Of a stretch of DNA of 64,000 nucleotides, positions 15,273 through 24,013 are shown one piece after another; within the stretch, counting starts at the first letter, position 1, and each line of letters starts with the position of its first letter. The notes under the pieces are model-generated. The model saw only the letters and a program-made list of their open reading frames with translations. It was not told the DNA's origin and did not search any database. Made by a program: the position numbers and the translations under genes. The DNA is from Oscillospiraceae bacterium (GTDB lineage: Bacteria > Bacillota > Clostridia > Oscillospirales > Ruminococcaceae), in NCBI GenBank assembly GCA_021200565.1, contig JAJQGJ010000012.1:1-64000 (forward strand). The letters run 5' to 3'.

Positions 15273-16340
15273 TTATAACGAAGAAAAGTACTTGAAAGCT
15301 TGCAGCCACTGGTCTAATTCCGTGGTCAGTTCGGATAGCTTATTTGCGGCATTCCGGATACGGAGTTCATCCGACATCCCATACAGCTGTCGTTCGCACA
15401 TTTCAAGTACAGCTTCCGTGTCAGTACTCTCATATTCCAGCAGTGCAGTCTGAAACCCCGGGCTCTCATATACTGCCTTATTGTCGATTCTGTCTAAATC
15501 TATGCTTTTAATCGCCGTGTAGATTGCCCTTGCCTGATAGATATTTGCTTCCAGCTCCCGACGCATCTTCTCCATCTGCTCCCTATGTTTTTGCTCCTCT
15601 TCTTTCTTCTTTTTCTCCTCCTGCCATCTTGCCCTCTGCTCCATTACCTGTAGGCATTCCGCAGTGCTCAGATAACCCAGTTTGTGTGTCGTTGTCGTAA
15701 CTGTATTATTCTGCGTTTTTTGAGTTTGCCATTCCTGATAAGCCACTGCAAGGTAATTTCCAAACCCGAGAAGAATTGCCATGACATCTGCACGCTTCTT
15801 GCTCATATCCGAATCGCTCCACCCAAGGCTGTGATTGTCCATGAAATAACACGTACATACAAAGCAGAGAGTCGCAATCAGCTGCTCCGGATCGGAATGA
15901 TTCAGTCCACTGACCATAACATAGCGTTCACTGCCTTTGTGCCTGTAATAACCTCTGATTTCTTCTTTTTTCTCTTCCGCAATAGGTTCTATCCGCAGAG
16001 ATATAGGATACAGCTCCAGATACTTTTCAATCTCCAGCAGAATCAGGCTAAGCTTTTCCTTTGTGGTTTCGGGATTGCACATATCTTCTGGCTTGAACAA
16101 GACTGTGCACTTGAAATCAGAAAGCATGAACTTATTCAGCCCTTTTTGTTCCATGCGTTCCAGCATTCCCTCGACCAGCACCGTAATTGTCAAATCCTCA
16201 TTTTGCTTTGGATTCTCCCTGAACTCAGAATTCGTCCGTGACTGGCTGCCCCGTGCACTTTTGCTGTGCGTAGCATTTTTCTTCCAGCCCCAAGACCCCG
16301 TTCCGTCCTTTTTATCTTTTTTTGAAAAGATGTTTTTCAC
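15273..16340 (-). CDS. hypothetical protein, 355 aa, with coiled coil
   Basis: I do not recognise this protein. The first 45 residues are basic and polar and look disordered. A globular part follows (about 50-215) with ATLCFVCTCYFMDNHSLGW, in which a Cys pair and a His stand out, and LLGFGNYLAVAYQEW. Residues about 228-275 are strongly charged (EEKKKKEEEQKHREQMEKM) and likely coiled coil, followed by a helical tail. No signal peptide is present. A plausible promoter is at 16445-16473. The gene stands alone between the ANT(6)-like and htrA genes. Confidence 0.65.
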   Translation of the reverse strand: MKNIFSKKDKKDGTGSWGWKKNATHSKSARGSQSRTNSEFRENPKQNEDLTITVLVEGMLERMEQKGLNKFMLSDFKCTVLFKPEDMCNPETTKEKLSLILLEIEKYLELYPISLRIEPIAEEKKEEIRGYYRHKGSERYVMVSGLNHSDPEQLIATLCFVCTCYFMDNHSLGWSDSDMSKKRADVMAILLGFGNYLAVAYQEWQTQKTQNNTVTTTTHKLGYLSTAECLQVMEQRARWQEEKKKKEEEQKHREQMEKMRRELEANIYQARAIYTAIKSIDLDRIDNKAVYESPGFQTALLEYESTDTEAVLEMCERQLYGMSDELRIRNAANKLSELTTELDQWLQAFKYFSSL

Positions 16341-16444
16341 TCTGTCACTCCCTCTTTTAAAGCAACTTAAGCAAAATCCTTACGAGAAGAGCTCTTCACT
16401 ATGTTTTGGGCATAATTTGCCCTGCTCAATTTGATGTTGATATA

Positions 16445-16473
16445 AGTATATCATAAAAGAAGCAGAAAAACAA
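16445..16473 (-). promoter_or_regulatory. possible promoter of the 355-aa protein gene
   Basis: TTGTTT, 17 nt, TATACT on the minus strand. Confidence 0.4.
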
Positions 16474-16538
16474 TGCGTAATTCAAAAGTCGTTTTAAACT
16501 TCTGAATTACGCATTACGAATTACTAATTACGCATTAG
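16471..16538. repeat. ATTACGCATTACGAATTA-type interspersed repeat with hairpin
   Basis: AATGCGTAATTCA and TGAATTACGCATT form an inverted repeat around about 18 nt, followed by further GAATTAC copies. The same motif recurs near 58738-58768, with a fragment at 15235-15250. It may end the htrA transcript. Confidence 0.6.
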
Positions 16539-16539
16539 A

Positions 16540-18135
16540 TTAAACTCTTCCGCCGGAGCTGGAGCCGGAGTCGCTGCCGCTGCTTCCGCTGCCGAAGTTG
16601 AAGCCGAAGTTTCCGAACATGTCGCCCCAGGGCGATGTGCTGTCCGACTGGCTGTCAGAGCCGGAATTGGAGCCCGAATCAGAATCGGAATCGGTGTCAG
16701 AATCAGCGCTTGAATCGGTGGTAGTTGAATCAGGGAGTGCAGATTGAGTGGTCGAACCGACGGTCACTACTATCACTCTTGTTTCGCCGTCTCTGTAGAC
16801 CTCCAAAACGAGCTCTGCACCGACTTCAAGGGAACCAACATAGTTTGAAAGCGAGCTTGCGCCGGTTACTTCTGTGTCGTCAGCCTTGGTGATTATGTCG
16901 CCAACCTCGAGACCTGCTTCATCAGCGGGTGCACCCTCGGTTACGCTGTAGACAACTGCGCCGGAGGTGATGCCGGTGCTGTAGTAGACACTGGTGGTTA
17001 CGTCGGTGACGGTTACGCCGATGTAGCTCTTTTCATAGGTGCCGGTTTCGATGATGCTGTAGACTATCTCCTTGACGGTATTTATAGGAATTGCGAAGCC
17101 GATGTTGTCGATAGACGCTTCTGAGGATGAGCTGCTGCTCGAATACTTCGCATTGGTGATGCCGACGACCTCGCCATACATGTTGAAGAGTGCGCCGCCC
17201 GAGTTGCCGGAGTTGATTGCGCAGTCAGTCTGGATGAGATCCATGGTTGAGCCGCTGGAAAGTGTTACAGAGCGGTTGAGAGCACTAACAACGCCAGCTG
17301 TGAGGGTAAATGTGAGTTCACCAAGAGGATTGCCGATTGCGACTACTGAATCGCCGACATTGAGAGCGTCGGAGTCGCCAAGGGTTACGGTGCTGAGGTC
17401 TTCTGCGTCAATCTTGAGAACTGCAATATCGTTGGATTCGTCATAGCCGACCAAAGTTGCTGAATAGCTCTCGCCGTTATAGAGGCTGACGGTTATCGAA
17501 TCGGAATCCTCAATAACATGGTAGTTGGTGAGGATATAGCCATCCGAGCTGATTATGAAGCCGGAGCCGGATGCAGCAGAGGTTGTGGTATAGCCCCAGT
17601 AGTTGGTGGTTATCGAGGTGGTGATACCGACGGTTGCGTTTACGTTCTGAGCGTAAACCTCAGCTGCGGTCATCTCTTCGCCCGACTCAACCTCATTCAG
17701 TACAACCTCGTTTGTGTGGCTGCTGGTGTTGATGACGGTTCCGGAGGTAGTGCTGCTGACCGAGTTCGAAGAGGTCGAAACAACTCCGCTGTCGGTTGAG
17801 ATAAGCATAGTCGCTGCCGAGCCGATTCCTCCGCCTAAGATTGCGCATACTAATGCAAGAGCAATCATTGCGCCCCAGGGAGTTCTATTAGACTTCTCCT
17901 TCTTCTGCTTCTTTTGCTTAGTCTTGGTGGGCTGCTCATAGACGACATATTCTGTCTTGGGCTGGGAAGTGGTCTGCGAACTCTGCCACTGGAAGTTGTA
18001 GTCGCCCTGATAGGCAGTCTGCTGAGGCTGCTGAGCCGTGGTTTCAGCCTGAGCGGCTTCGTTCTGCGAAACAGTCTCGTTCTGCGAAACGGTTTCCTCT
18101 GTTACTTCGTTAATATTTTCATTGTAGTTATCCAT
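16540..18135 (-). CDS. HtrA/DegP-like membrane-anchored serine protease (copy 1)
   Basis: The 531-residue protein has a long polar Gln-rich N terminus, one membrane helix near 88-110, an extracytoplasmic S1C protease and a PDZ domain. The triad is visible: His in TNYHVIED, Asp in SNDIAVLKID, Ser in CAINSGNSGGALF. The PDZ follows (GAVVYSVTEGAPADEAGLEVGD). The last 65 residues are a Ser/Asp repeat tail ending in a Gly/Ser-rich stretch. Such proteases degrade misfolded exported proteins. AAAGGAG precedes the ATG. A second copy lies at 42499-44031. Confidence 0.93.
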   Translation of the reverse strand: MDNYNENINEVTEETVSQNETVSQNEAAQAETTAQQPQQTAYQGDYNFQWQSSQTTSQPKTEYVVYEQPTKTKQKKQKKEKSNRTPWGAMIALALVCAILGGGIGSAATMLISTDSGVVSTSSNSVSSTTSGTVINTSSHTNEVVLNEVESGEEMTAAEVYAQNVNATVGITTSITTNYWGYTTTSAASGSGFIISSDGYILTNYHVIEDSDSITVSLYNGESYSATLVGYDESNDIAVLKIDAEDLSTVTLGDSDALNVGDSVVAIGNPLGELTFTLTAGVVSALNRSVTLSSGSTMDLIQTDCAINSGNSGGALFNMYGEVVGITNAKYSSSSSSSEASIDNIGFAIPINTVKEIVYSIIETGTYEKSYIGVTVTDVTTSVYYSTGITSGAVVYSVTEGAPADEAGLEVGDIITKADDTEVTGASSLSNYVGSLEVGAELVLEVYRDGETRVIVVTVGSTTQSALPDSTTTDSSADSDTDSDSDSGSNSGSDSQSDSTSPWGDMFGNFGFNFGSGSSGSDSGSSSGGRV

Positions 18136-18169
18136 GATGATTTTTCTCCTTTACTTATGTTGTGAGCAT

Positions 18170-18197
18170 ATTGTAATGCCGGAATATTAAAAGTAAA
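18170..18197 (-). promoter_or_regulatory. promoter of htrA copy 1
   Basis: TTTACT, 16 nt, TACAAT on the minus strand. Confidence 0.55.
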
Positions 18198-18255
18198 GGT
18201 GCATTTCATTAACGATTGATAAACACTATTTGAAGAGATGGTGATAATTTGGAGA

Positions 18256-18371
18256 ACCCCTCCACCACTGCCTACGGCGGCGGTCCCTCCTCCCCTTGAC
18301 AGGGAGCTTAGATTCGCGCGATTATGGCTCCCCTGAAAGGGGAGCTGTCGCCGCAGGCGACTGAGGGGTTT
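18256..18371. repeat. CTCCCC/GGGGAG interspersed repeat (family B)
   Basis: An imperfect palindromic unit with GGCTCCCCTGAAAGGGGAGCTGTCG and GCGACTGAGGGGTTT, plus ACCCCTCCACCACCGCC at the other end. Related units lie at 26970-27017, 38973-39134 and 40588-40641, all directly at gene ends. Confidence 0.65.
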
Positions 18372-19711
18372 CAGATGGTCAATACACTTCCCTCGGTCTC
18401 AAGTAGTATCAGAATATCCTCTTCCTCGCCCGTTTCTGTGTTCACGTAGACTAAGACAGTTTTTCCGTCGGTGGACTGGCATTTGTATTCGTAGCAGAGC
18501 TTTTCTTCAACGCTGTCGGATGGAATTATTGCTATGCCGGAGCTTACGACACTCAGCATCGGCGAAAGGTTCGACTGGCATTCAGTTTCCGAAAGCGTCG
18601 GCTCGCTCAGGGTTCTTTCAATGTGGTTCATCAGGAATCCCCTTGCATCATAGCCGATTATCTCGCCGTCATCAAGGGCGACTGCCACTTTTATAAGATC
18701 AGTGTAGCAGACAACTCCATCCTGAGAATATGCGAAATTCACCGTGCAGACGCCGTTATAGGTTTCATAGTAAGTTTCTGACATGTCCTCGATTCCGAGA
18801 TTTTCGAGGTAGGTTTTTGCAGATTCCACCGCCTCTTCGGCACTCATGTTGCTCGTTCTGACATTCTGGCGCCTGAGCATATAACACACATAGCCGCCAT
18901 TTTTGGTCACCGAGCAGCTGATGCCGTTTGCAGTGAATCTATAGGACGGCATTGTGCCCTCCTCAGCATATTCGGCAGTTTTAAGCTGATAGGATTCGAG
19001 ACCGCAGTAGCTTGCGGCTATTTCCCTCGCTTCATCTTCCGAAATTTCCTCTGCATTCTCTAACATCTCTGAACTCTTTTCTAAAATATGGTCGGAAAAG
19101 GGTCCATCATAGATAAGCTTAGGGGTGTTCTCGAAGCCGTCCTCAACCGCCAGCAGGCTGTCAGTAAGGAACGATTCGCCGCCATCCTCGAGGTCAGAGA
19201 AAAGCTCAGAAATTGTTCTGTCGTTTGAAAGAAGCTTCGACTTGAGGCTCCAGAGCTCATCGCTGAAAGCTTCAGCATTGTCGCAGAGGGTGCTCATCGT
19301 CTGGTAGTCCTCATAGGACGGGCTGGTTCCGTCGGCAGCTGCCTCGGAAAGAGAAGTGGCGTAGTTCCCTATCTGCGAGAGAAACTTCTCGGTCTTTTCA
19401 AGGTTCGAGGTCGCAACCGGAAGCTTCGTCAGTGCATTCTTGGCGGTTGTCGCCTCGCTCATGAGCTCGCTTGAAAGCTTCTGCATCATCTGGGGCGACG
19501 AGGCATAAAGCCCTTTTGTCAGTGTCGCCGAAATCCTGTCGGCACTCTGTGCCAGCTCCTCAACTGCCTCCTGATAGCCATATTCTATCGACTTCTCAGC
19601 CCGTGAAAGCCTGCACATATACATAATATCCGCCGCCGCAAGAACGCAGGTTATTGCCGTTGCAAAAGAAATTATCCGCACCAACGTGCGGCGTGAAATA
19701 ATGGTTTTCAA
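18371..19711 (-). CDS. ypeB: germination protein YpeB
   Basis: The protein has an N-terminal membrane helix (about 14-34), a long helical region with the YpeB pattern (GYQEAVEELAQSADRISATLTKGLYASSP), and PepSY-like repeats at the C terminus (EISEDEAREIAASYCGL, MSAEEAVESAKTYLENLG). In endospore formers YpeB sits in the inner spore membrane and is needed for the cortex-lytic enzyme SleB. No sleB is next to it here. I prefer the TTG at 19711, 9 nt after GAAAGG, because the ATG three codons earlier overlaps that site. The gene implies a spore-forming lineage. Confidence 0.85.
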   Translation of the reverse strand: MKTIISRRTLVRIISFATAITCVLAAADIMYMCRLSRAEKSIEYGYQEAVEELAQSADRISATLTKGLYASSPQMMQKLSSELMSEATTAKNALTKLPVATSNLEKTEKFLSQIGNYATSLSEAAADGTSPSYEDYQTMSTLCDNAEAFSDELWSLKSKLLSNDRTISELFSDLEDGGESFLTDSLLAVEDGFENTPKLIYDGPFSDHILEKSSEMLENAEEISEDEAREIAASYCGLESYQLKTAEYAEEGTMPSYRFTANGISCSVTKNGGYVCYMLRRQNVRTSNMSAEEAVESAKTYLENLGIEDMSETYYETYNGVCTVNFAYSQDGVVCYTDLIKVAVALDDGEIIGYDARGFLMNHIERTLSEPTLSETECQSNLSPMLSVVSSGIAIIPSDSVEEKLCYEYKCQSTDGKTVLVYVNTETGEEEDILILLETEGSVLTI

Positions 19712-19780
19712 AGTGATCATCCTTTCTTGCTTTTTCTTAGCTTTTCACAATCTGGGATGAATAAACTTGGAAAAATTTGT

Positions 19781-19870
19781 GTAGGGGCTGGATATACAGT
19801 TAGCGTTGCTAACTGCCCACCCGTTTTTGGTCGAAGCGTAGTTTTCGGGCGGATAATATCCGCCCCTACA
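19781..19870. repeat. GGGCGGATAATATCCGCCC interspersed repeat (family A)
   Basis: Starts GTAGGGGCTGGATATACAG, has an inner GTTAGC/GCTAAC stem, and ends in the palindrome GGGCGGATAATATCCGCCC plus CTACA. Other units: 21605-21630, 22657-22727, 37258-37326, 56290-56379. The 318-base gap 19712-20029 holds only this repeat and the downstream end of the surface gene. Confidence 0.75.
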
Positions 19871-20029
19871 TGAAATCCCACATAGAAAAATCCCCGCCGA
19901 AAGGCAGGGATTCTTTCTCTTCTGCAAGCGGATGCCGTGGTGGGCATTTCTTGATCTTTTGGATGGAAAGACTCTTGACGGGTTAGCGTCTCAAACAGAA
20001 GCTGATATTTGAAGAAAACGAACTATCAA

Positions 20030-20743
20030 TTATCTTCTCTTGGAAGAAACAACTGCGAAGCCTGCGATTGCCATCGGAACGAGGGCAAGAGCTACACCGG
20101 TGGTCGGGTTGGTCTCTTCAGCAGCAGGAGTCTCATCCTCAACAGTGAGGTCCTCGCCATCTTCCTCAGTCTCGGTCTCGCCTTCCTCAGCGGGTTCGTC
20201 AACACCTACATCCTCGCTGACTATTGTTCCAGCAGGAACATAGACAGATACGTTTGTGATGGTGTAGGAACCGGAGGTGTTGGAGATGAGTACATAAGAA
20301 TCGAGGTCAGCCATTCCAGCAGCTTCAAGAGCAGCATAGACTGTTGCGCCGTCATAGATAGCAGTGGTTCCGTCATCGGAAGTGAATGCTACCAAGCCTT
20401 CCTCATCCTCAGTGGTGGTACCAACTGTAGCGAGGTCAACATGGTTGCTGTCGTCCTTACCGATCATGAACTTCTCATAAGCCTCACCAGAGACATAGGA
20501 GATAGTGCTCTCAGAATCTCTTGTGATAACGAGCATTGCGCCCTCGGTGCTCAAAGCAGTAGCGAACGAAGAATCACCAAGCGAAACCTTATTCCAGTTG
20601 CCAGCAGCAGCGTTTACATCACTCGAGAAAGCAGCGTCATACTCAACGCCATCAATAGTAGCAGTACCAGCCTCTTCATCAGTGCCGATATACATCTTGC
20701 AAACTGTGCAGTAACCGTTAGAGTTTACAGTGTGCGGTACCAA
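20030..20743 (-). pseudogene. C-terminal part of a frameshifted NPxTG surface protein
   Basis: This frame opens with HTVNSNGYCTVCKMYIG, a Cys pair common in secreted Bacillota proteins, continues with an acidic Thr/Glu-rich stretch (about 175-210) and ends with the sorting signal NPTTG, a hydrophobic helix and SKRR. It has no signal peptide and no ribosome-binding site, and its first codons overlap the end of the upstream frame, which has a signal peptide but no anchor. The two together form one wall-anchored protein of about 420 residues interrupted by a frameshift near 20725-20745. The sorting signal is nearly the same as in the protein at 36464-37246. Confidence 0.7.
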
Positions 20744-21291
20744 GCGAGGTAGGTTCTTGAACCCAGCTCAACATCAGTCCTGGTGATGAGAACTCCGTGG
20801 TAATCTTCGTTGACGTAAATGACACCGTTGGTGCGGGAGGTGGATTCGCCGGAAGCCTGAGCAGTATAAACTCGAATTTCGGTAACATCCAAAGTACTGC
20901 CACCCTGAATCCAAAGACCACGTACATTCGTGAAATTGCTAACTGCTGCCAAGAATTCAGCAGATGTAATGGTTATAGTTACGCTTGTACCGCCACTAAC
21001 AGATGTGGTAGTTGCGTTACAAGAAGATGACCAGCTATAATCTGTATAGCTAATTCCAACTTGAATCCAGTCATAATCGACGGCGTCAGAACTTGCATCA
21101 ATCTCAATATAGCCACCATTCTGTGCTGCTTCACAAAGCTCAGTAACGTAGCTCGTCAAATATGTGCCCTGGTTCTGATATGAAATAGTCTGACTTGCAA
21201 CGAGATCATACTCCGTCGCAAATACACCTATCGGCAACAGTGACACAACCATCAGTACGCTGATTACAACGCACAAAAGTTTTTTTGCCAT
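20725..21291 (-). pseudogene. N-terminal part of the frameshifted surface protein
   Basis: The frame begins MAKKLLCVVISVLMVVSLLP with a clear signal peptide (cleavage after GVFA). The mature part is Ser/Thr-rich with a beta-sandwich-like pattern (YIEIDASSDAVDYDWIQVGI, RGLWIQGGSTLDVTEIRVYT), like a discoidin or carbohydrate-binding domain. It ends at ELGSRTYLAWYRTL and the partner frame takes over. ATG 21291 is chosen because AGGAGG lies 9 nt upstream. It is downstream of leader RNA copy B. If the frameshift is real, the protein is secreted but not anchored. Confidence 0.7.
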
Positions 21292-21346
21292 AAAAAATTT
21301 CCTCCTCAAAATGTCTTTTAGACCGTCTTAGGAGGAATAAATATAG

Positions 21347-21458
21347 AAAAGCCCTCCAAAGCACGTGTCGTGTTCGGAGGTTTGAAATTGGGCACCCAAA
21401 AACCAGTACCCCCCGCCGAGTTCTCACCCGGTTAGAAACGCAGAATTATTTACGCTTC
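21347..21458 (-). promoter_or_regulatory. structured leader RNA, copy B (riboswitch-like)
   Basis: Same order as copy A: P1 (GAAGCG/CGUUUC, 21435-21458), P2 (CCGG/UCGG with loop GUGAGAAC, 21416-21431), the run CGGGGGGU (21408-21415), P3 (GGGUAC/GUGCCC, 21390-21411) and a terminator CCUCCGAACACG/CGUGCUUUGGAGG followed by GCUUUUC. P1 and P2 stems differ from copy A but stay paired, while the loop GUGARAA and the G-run are kept. The 440-base gap 21292-21731 holds this leader, a family A repeat and the fba promoter. Confidence 0.7.
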
Positions 21459-21471
21459 TAAATACGTTTAT

Positions 21472-21500
21472 ATAGTAGCATTTTTTGACCCGAATTGCAA
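21472..21500 (-). promoter_or_regulatory. promoter of leader RNA B
   Basis: TTGCAA, 17 nt, TACTAT; predicted start a few bases before hairpin P1, as in copy A. Confidence 0.6.
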
Positions 21501-21604
21501 GAGGAAATTGCCTCTCTTTTTCGATTTGTGGAAAGTGCACAAATTTTGAAGTGGATTTTGTGCAGGTTGTACAGAGGTGTTGCACCGGACATAACCCGGA
21601 GACA

Positions 21605-21630
21605 GCGGGCGGATAATATCCGCCCCTACA
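21605..21630. repeat. family A interspersed repeat, short unit
   Basis: Single palindrome GGGCGGATAATATCCGCCC followed by CTACA. Confidence 0.7.
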
Positions 21631-21640
21631 AAAATTGATA

Positions 21641-21669
21641 TTGCAAACCGCCGAGAAATGGTGTATAAT
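21641..21669 (+). promoter_or_regulatory. promoter of fba
   Basis: TTGCAA, 17 nt, TATAAT, about 60 nt before the ATG. Confidence 0.75.
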
Positions 21670-21731
21670 GGTTCTCGTAAGTTCTGTGCAAGGCAAAATT
21701 TGCCCTGCTATTATAAACGGAGGTAATAATA

Positions 21732-22595
21732 ATGCTCGTATCTGCAAAGGACATGCTGAACAAGGCTCGTGACGGTCATTATGGCGTCGGACAGTTCAAC
21801 ATCAACAATCTTGAATGGACAAAGGCTGTACTTCAGACCGCTGAGGAGCTCAAGGCTCCTGTTATCCTCGGTGTTTCCGAGGGTGCCGGAAAGTATATGT
21901 GCGGCTACACCACAATCGTCGGAATGGTCAAGGGTATGATCAACGAATTGGGAATCACTGTTCCTGTCGCTCTTCACCTCGATCACGGCACTTTTGAGGG
22001 AGCAAAGAAGTGCATCAACGCTGGCTTCAGCTCTATCATGTTCGACGGCTCTCATTATCCTATCGAAGAAAACATCAAGCTCACCACTGCTCTTGTAAAC
22101 ACCTGCGACATCCTGGGAATTTCCCTCGAGGCTGAGGTTGGAGCTATCGGCGGTGAGGAAGACGGAGTTGTAGCTATGGGCGAGTGCGCTGATCCTGCTG
22201 AGTGCAAGCAGATTGCAGACCTCGGCGTTACCATGCTCGCTGCCGGCATCGGCAACATCCACGGCAAGTATCCTGAGAACTGGCCCGGTCTTTCCTTCCC
22301 GACTCTTGAAGCTATCAAGGCTGCTGTCGGCGACATGCCCCTCGTTCTCCACGGCGGCACCGGAATCCCTGCTGAGCAGGTCAAGAAGGCTATCTCCCTC
22401 GGCGTTGCAAAGATCAACGTCAACACTGAGTGCCAGATCGCATTCACTGCCAAGGTCCGTGAATACATCGAAGAAGGCAAGGATCTCACCGGCAAGGGCT
22501 TCGACCCGAGAAAGGTCTTGGCTCCCGGCGTTGAGGCTATCAAGGACACTGTCAGAGAAAAGATGGACATGTTCGGATGCATTGGAAAGGCGTAA
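21732..22595 (+). CDS. fba: class II fructose-1,6-bisphosphate aldolase
   Basis: The 287-residue protein matches zinc-dependent class II aldolase: GVGQFNINNLEW, HLDHGTFEG with zinc-binding His, SSIMFDGSHYPIEENI, EAEVGAIGGEEDG, GIGNIHGKYP, VLHGGTGIP and KINVNTECQ. It cleaves fructose-1,6-bisphosphate to two trioses in the cytoplasm. GGAGG lies 9 nt before the ATG. It is a single gene with a consensus promoter and its own terminator, and with enolase is the second glycolytic enzyme in the window. Confidence 0.96.
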   Translation: MLVSAKDMLNKARDGHYGVGQFNINNLEWTKAVLQTAEELKAPVILGVSEGAGKYMCGYTTIVGMVKGMINELGITVPVALHLDHGTFEGAKKCINAGFSSIMFDGSHYPIEENIKLTTALVNTCDILGISLEAEVGAIGGEEDGVVAMGECADPAECKQIADLGVTMLAAGIGNIHGKYPENWPGLSFPTLEAIKAAVGDMPLVLHGGTGIPAEQVKKAISLGVAKINVNTECQIAFTAKVREYIEEGKDLTGKGFDPRKVLAPGVEAIKDTVREKMDMFGCIGKA

Positions 22596-22620
22596 TAAAC
22601 TGCTTTTCAGGCAAAATTTT

Positions 22621-22655
22621 ACCGGCTCGGTACTTGGTACTGAGCCGGTTTATTT
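22621..22655 (+). terminator. terminator of fba
   Basis: ACCGGCTCGGTAC and GTACTGAGCCGGT form a 13-bp stem with a 3-nt loop, followed by TTATTTTG. Confidence 0.85.
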
Positions 22656-22656
22656 T

Positions 22657-22727
22657 GTAGGGGCGGATATTATCCACCCGCATATGTCGCCATGCTGTGG
22701 TTCGGGCGGATGATATCCGCCCCTACA
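22657..22727. repeat. family A interspersed repeat, double unit
   Basis: Two GGGCGGAT(A/G)ATATCCGCCC-like palindromes in inverted arrangement, between fba and the SGNH array. Confidence 0.7.
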
Positions 22728-22729
22728 GA

Positions 22730-24001
22730 TTATTCGGTATCCGCCAGAATTTCTTTCAAAAATTCATACGCAGTTTCGCCCATCTTCTGGTATCCTGCAT
22801 CATTCGGATGGAGGTAGTCATTCCAGATGGAAACGTAGCCGTCGAGTAGCTTTGAGGTGTTGTCGGGATCCTGAAGAGCTAAATCAAAGTCGATATAGCC
22901 GTCAAACTTCGATTTGCTCGAACGGATATACTCATTCAGGGCTACCCTTGTCTCGTCGTGGAGCTCGCTATAGTAGGAGCTGCCCTCGATAGGAGTCAGG
23001 GTTCCGGCATAGATGAGAATGTCGTTCTCGTGGCAGAGCTCGATAAGCTCTTCATAGGCGTCTATGATGCTCTCGGAAAGGTCCTCCGACTCATAGCCGA
23101 TGTCGTTGATGCCGATAAGAAGGATGCAGTATCTCTCACCTGTCGTGTCAGCCAGAACGTCGATAACGTCACGCTGGAAGCGGTCAACCAGAGCATCGCC
23201 CAAGCCGCCGAAAACTGCGTTGCCGCCGATTCCCTTGTTGACGACTGCAACATTTCCGACGCTGTCGTCAGCTGCAAGGAGTTCCATGAGTGTGTCGGGA
23301 TAACGGCAATAGCCATTCTGGGTGGAGCTTGCGCCGTCTGTGATCGAGTCTCCGATGCAGACTACTGTCTTTGTTCCGGCTTCCGCCCAGGTCTCAACGC
23401 TTTCGATATAGTAGGTCGAGGTCATGACGGATGCGCCTGTGAGGGTTTCATCCGAAACATGATCGCCTTCGACAATCCATGTCGAGCAGCGTGCTGCTGT
23501 GTGACAGGTGATGGTTCCTCCGACATAGTTGCCGAACTTGATTGTAATTGCGAGGCAGTCGAGAGCATCGAAGCTGAAATCGACTTCATCAGAAACTATC
23601 TTCTCCCCGCCGGAAAGGTCGACGCTTTCAGAACCGCCGTTGAAGGTGATGACAGTGTCGGTTGTGGTGTCGATTGTGGATGAAGAAGAGTCGACAAGGT
23701 GAGCGATGTGGACAGATTCGATATTGAGCGGAATGTCACCGTACTCATTCGAAAGGGTGATTCTTATCTTGTCGCCGCCGATGGACACTCTGACCTGCTG
23801 GCGAGCTGTGTTCTGCTTAAGAGACGGGCTTGTCGGCGTTTCGTCGACGCTCGCTGTCAGCATGGCTGTTCCCCAAGTCGTGAACCAGCCGTCCGCTTCA
23901 ACGATGTCTGCGCCAACCTCACTTCCGCAGCCGGTTGCTCCGATAAGAAGCATGGCAGCCAAGACAAGGCTCAGAAGCCTTTTTGTGATTGATTTTAGCA
24001 T
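22730..24001 (-). CDS. SGNH/GDSL hydrolase lipoprotein 1 (XynE-like)
   Basis: A lipoprotein signal with lipobox GATGC puts the acyl-Cys at residue 25. Residues about 38-200 form the beta-rich domain typical of XynE-like SGNH hydrolases (TARQQVRVSIGGDKIRITLSNEYG). The catalytic domain has all four blocks: GDSITDG (Ser219), GIGGN, GIND and DYLHPND (Asp395, His398). Relatives remove acetyl groups from plant polysaccharides; the substrate here is inferred. ATG 24001 is used, with AGGAG upstream. It is the last of four paralogues in a row on this strand. Confidence 0.9.
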   Translation of the reverse strand: MLKSITKRLLSLVLAAMLLIGATGCGSEVGADIVEADGWFTTWGTAMLTASVDETPTSPSLKQNTARQQVRVSIGGDKIRITLSNEYGDIPLNIESVHIAHLVDSSSSTIDTTTDTVITFNGGSESVDLSGGEKIVSDEVDFSFDALDCLAITIKFGNYVGGTITCHTAARCSTWIVEGDHVSDETLTGASVMTSTYYIESVETWAEAGTKTVVCIGDSITDGASSTQNGYCRYPDTLMELLAADDSVGNVAVVNKGIGGNAVFGGLGDALVDRFQRDVIDVLADTTGERYCILLIGINDIGYESEDLSESIIDAYEELIELCHENDILIYAGTLTPIEGSSYYSELHDETRVALNEYIRSSKSKFDGYIDFDLALQDPDNTSKLLDGYVSIWNDYLHPNDAGYQKMGETAYEFLKEILADTE

Positions 24002-24013
24002 AGAAAGCACTCC

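Noticed and set aside
22055-22582. minus-strand ORF opposite the aldolase gene
   Set aside because: Shadow of fba in another frame.
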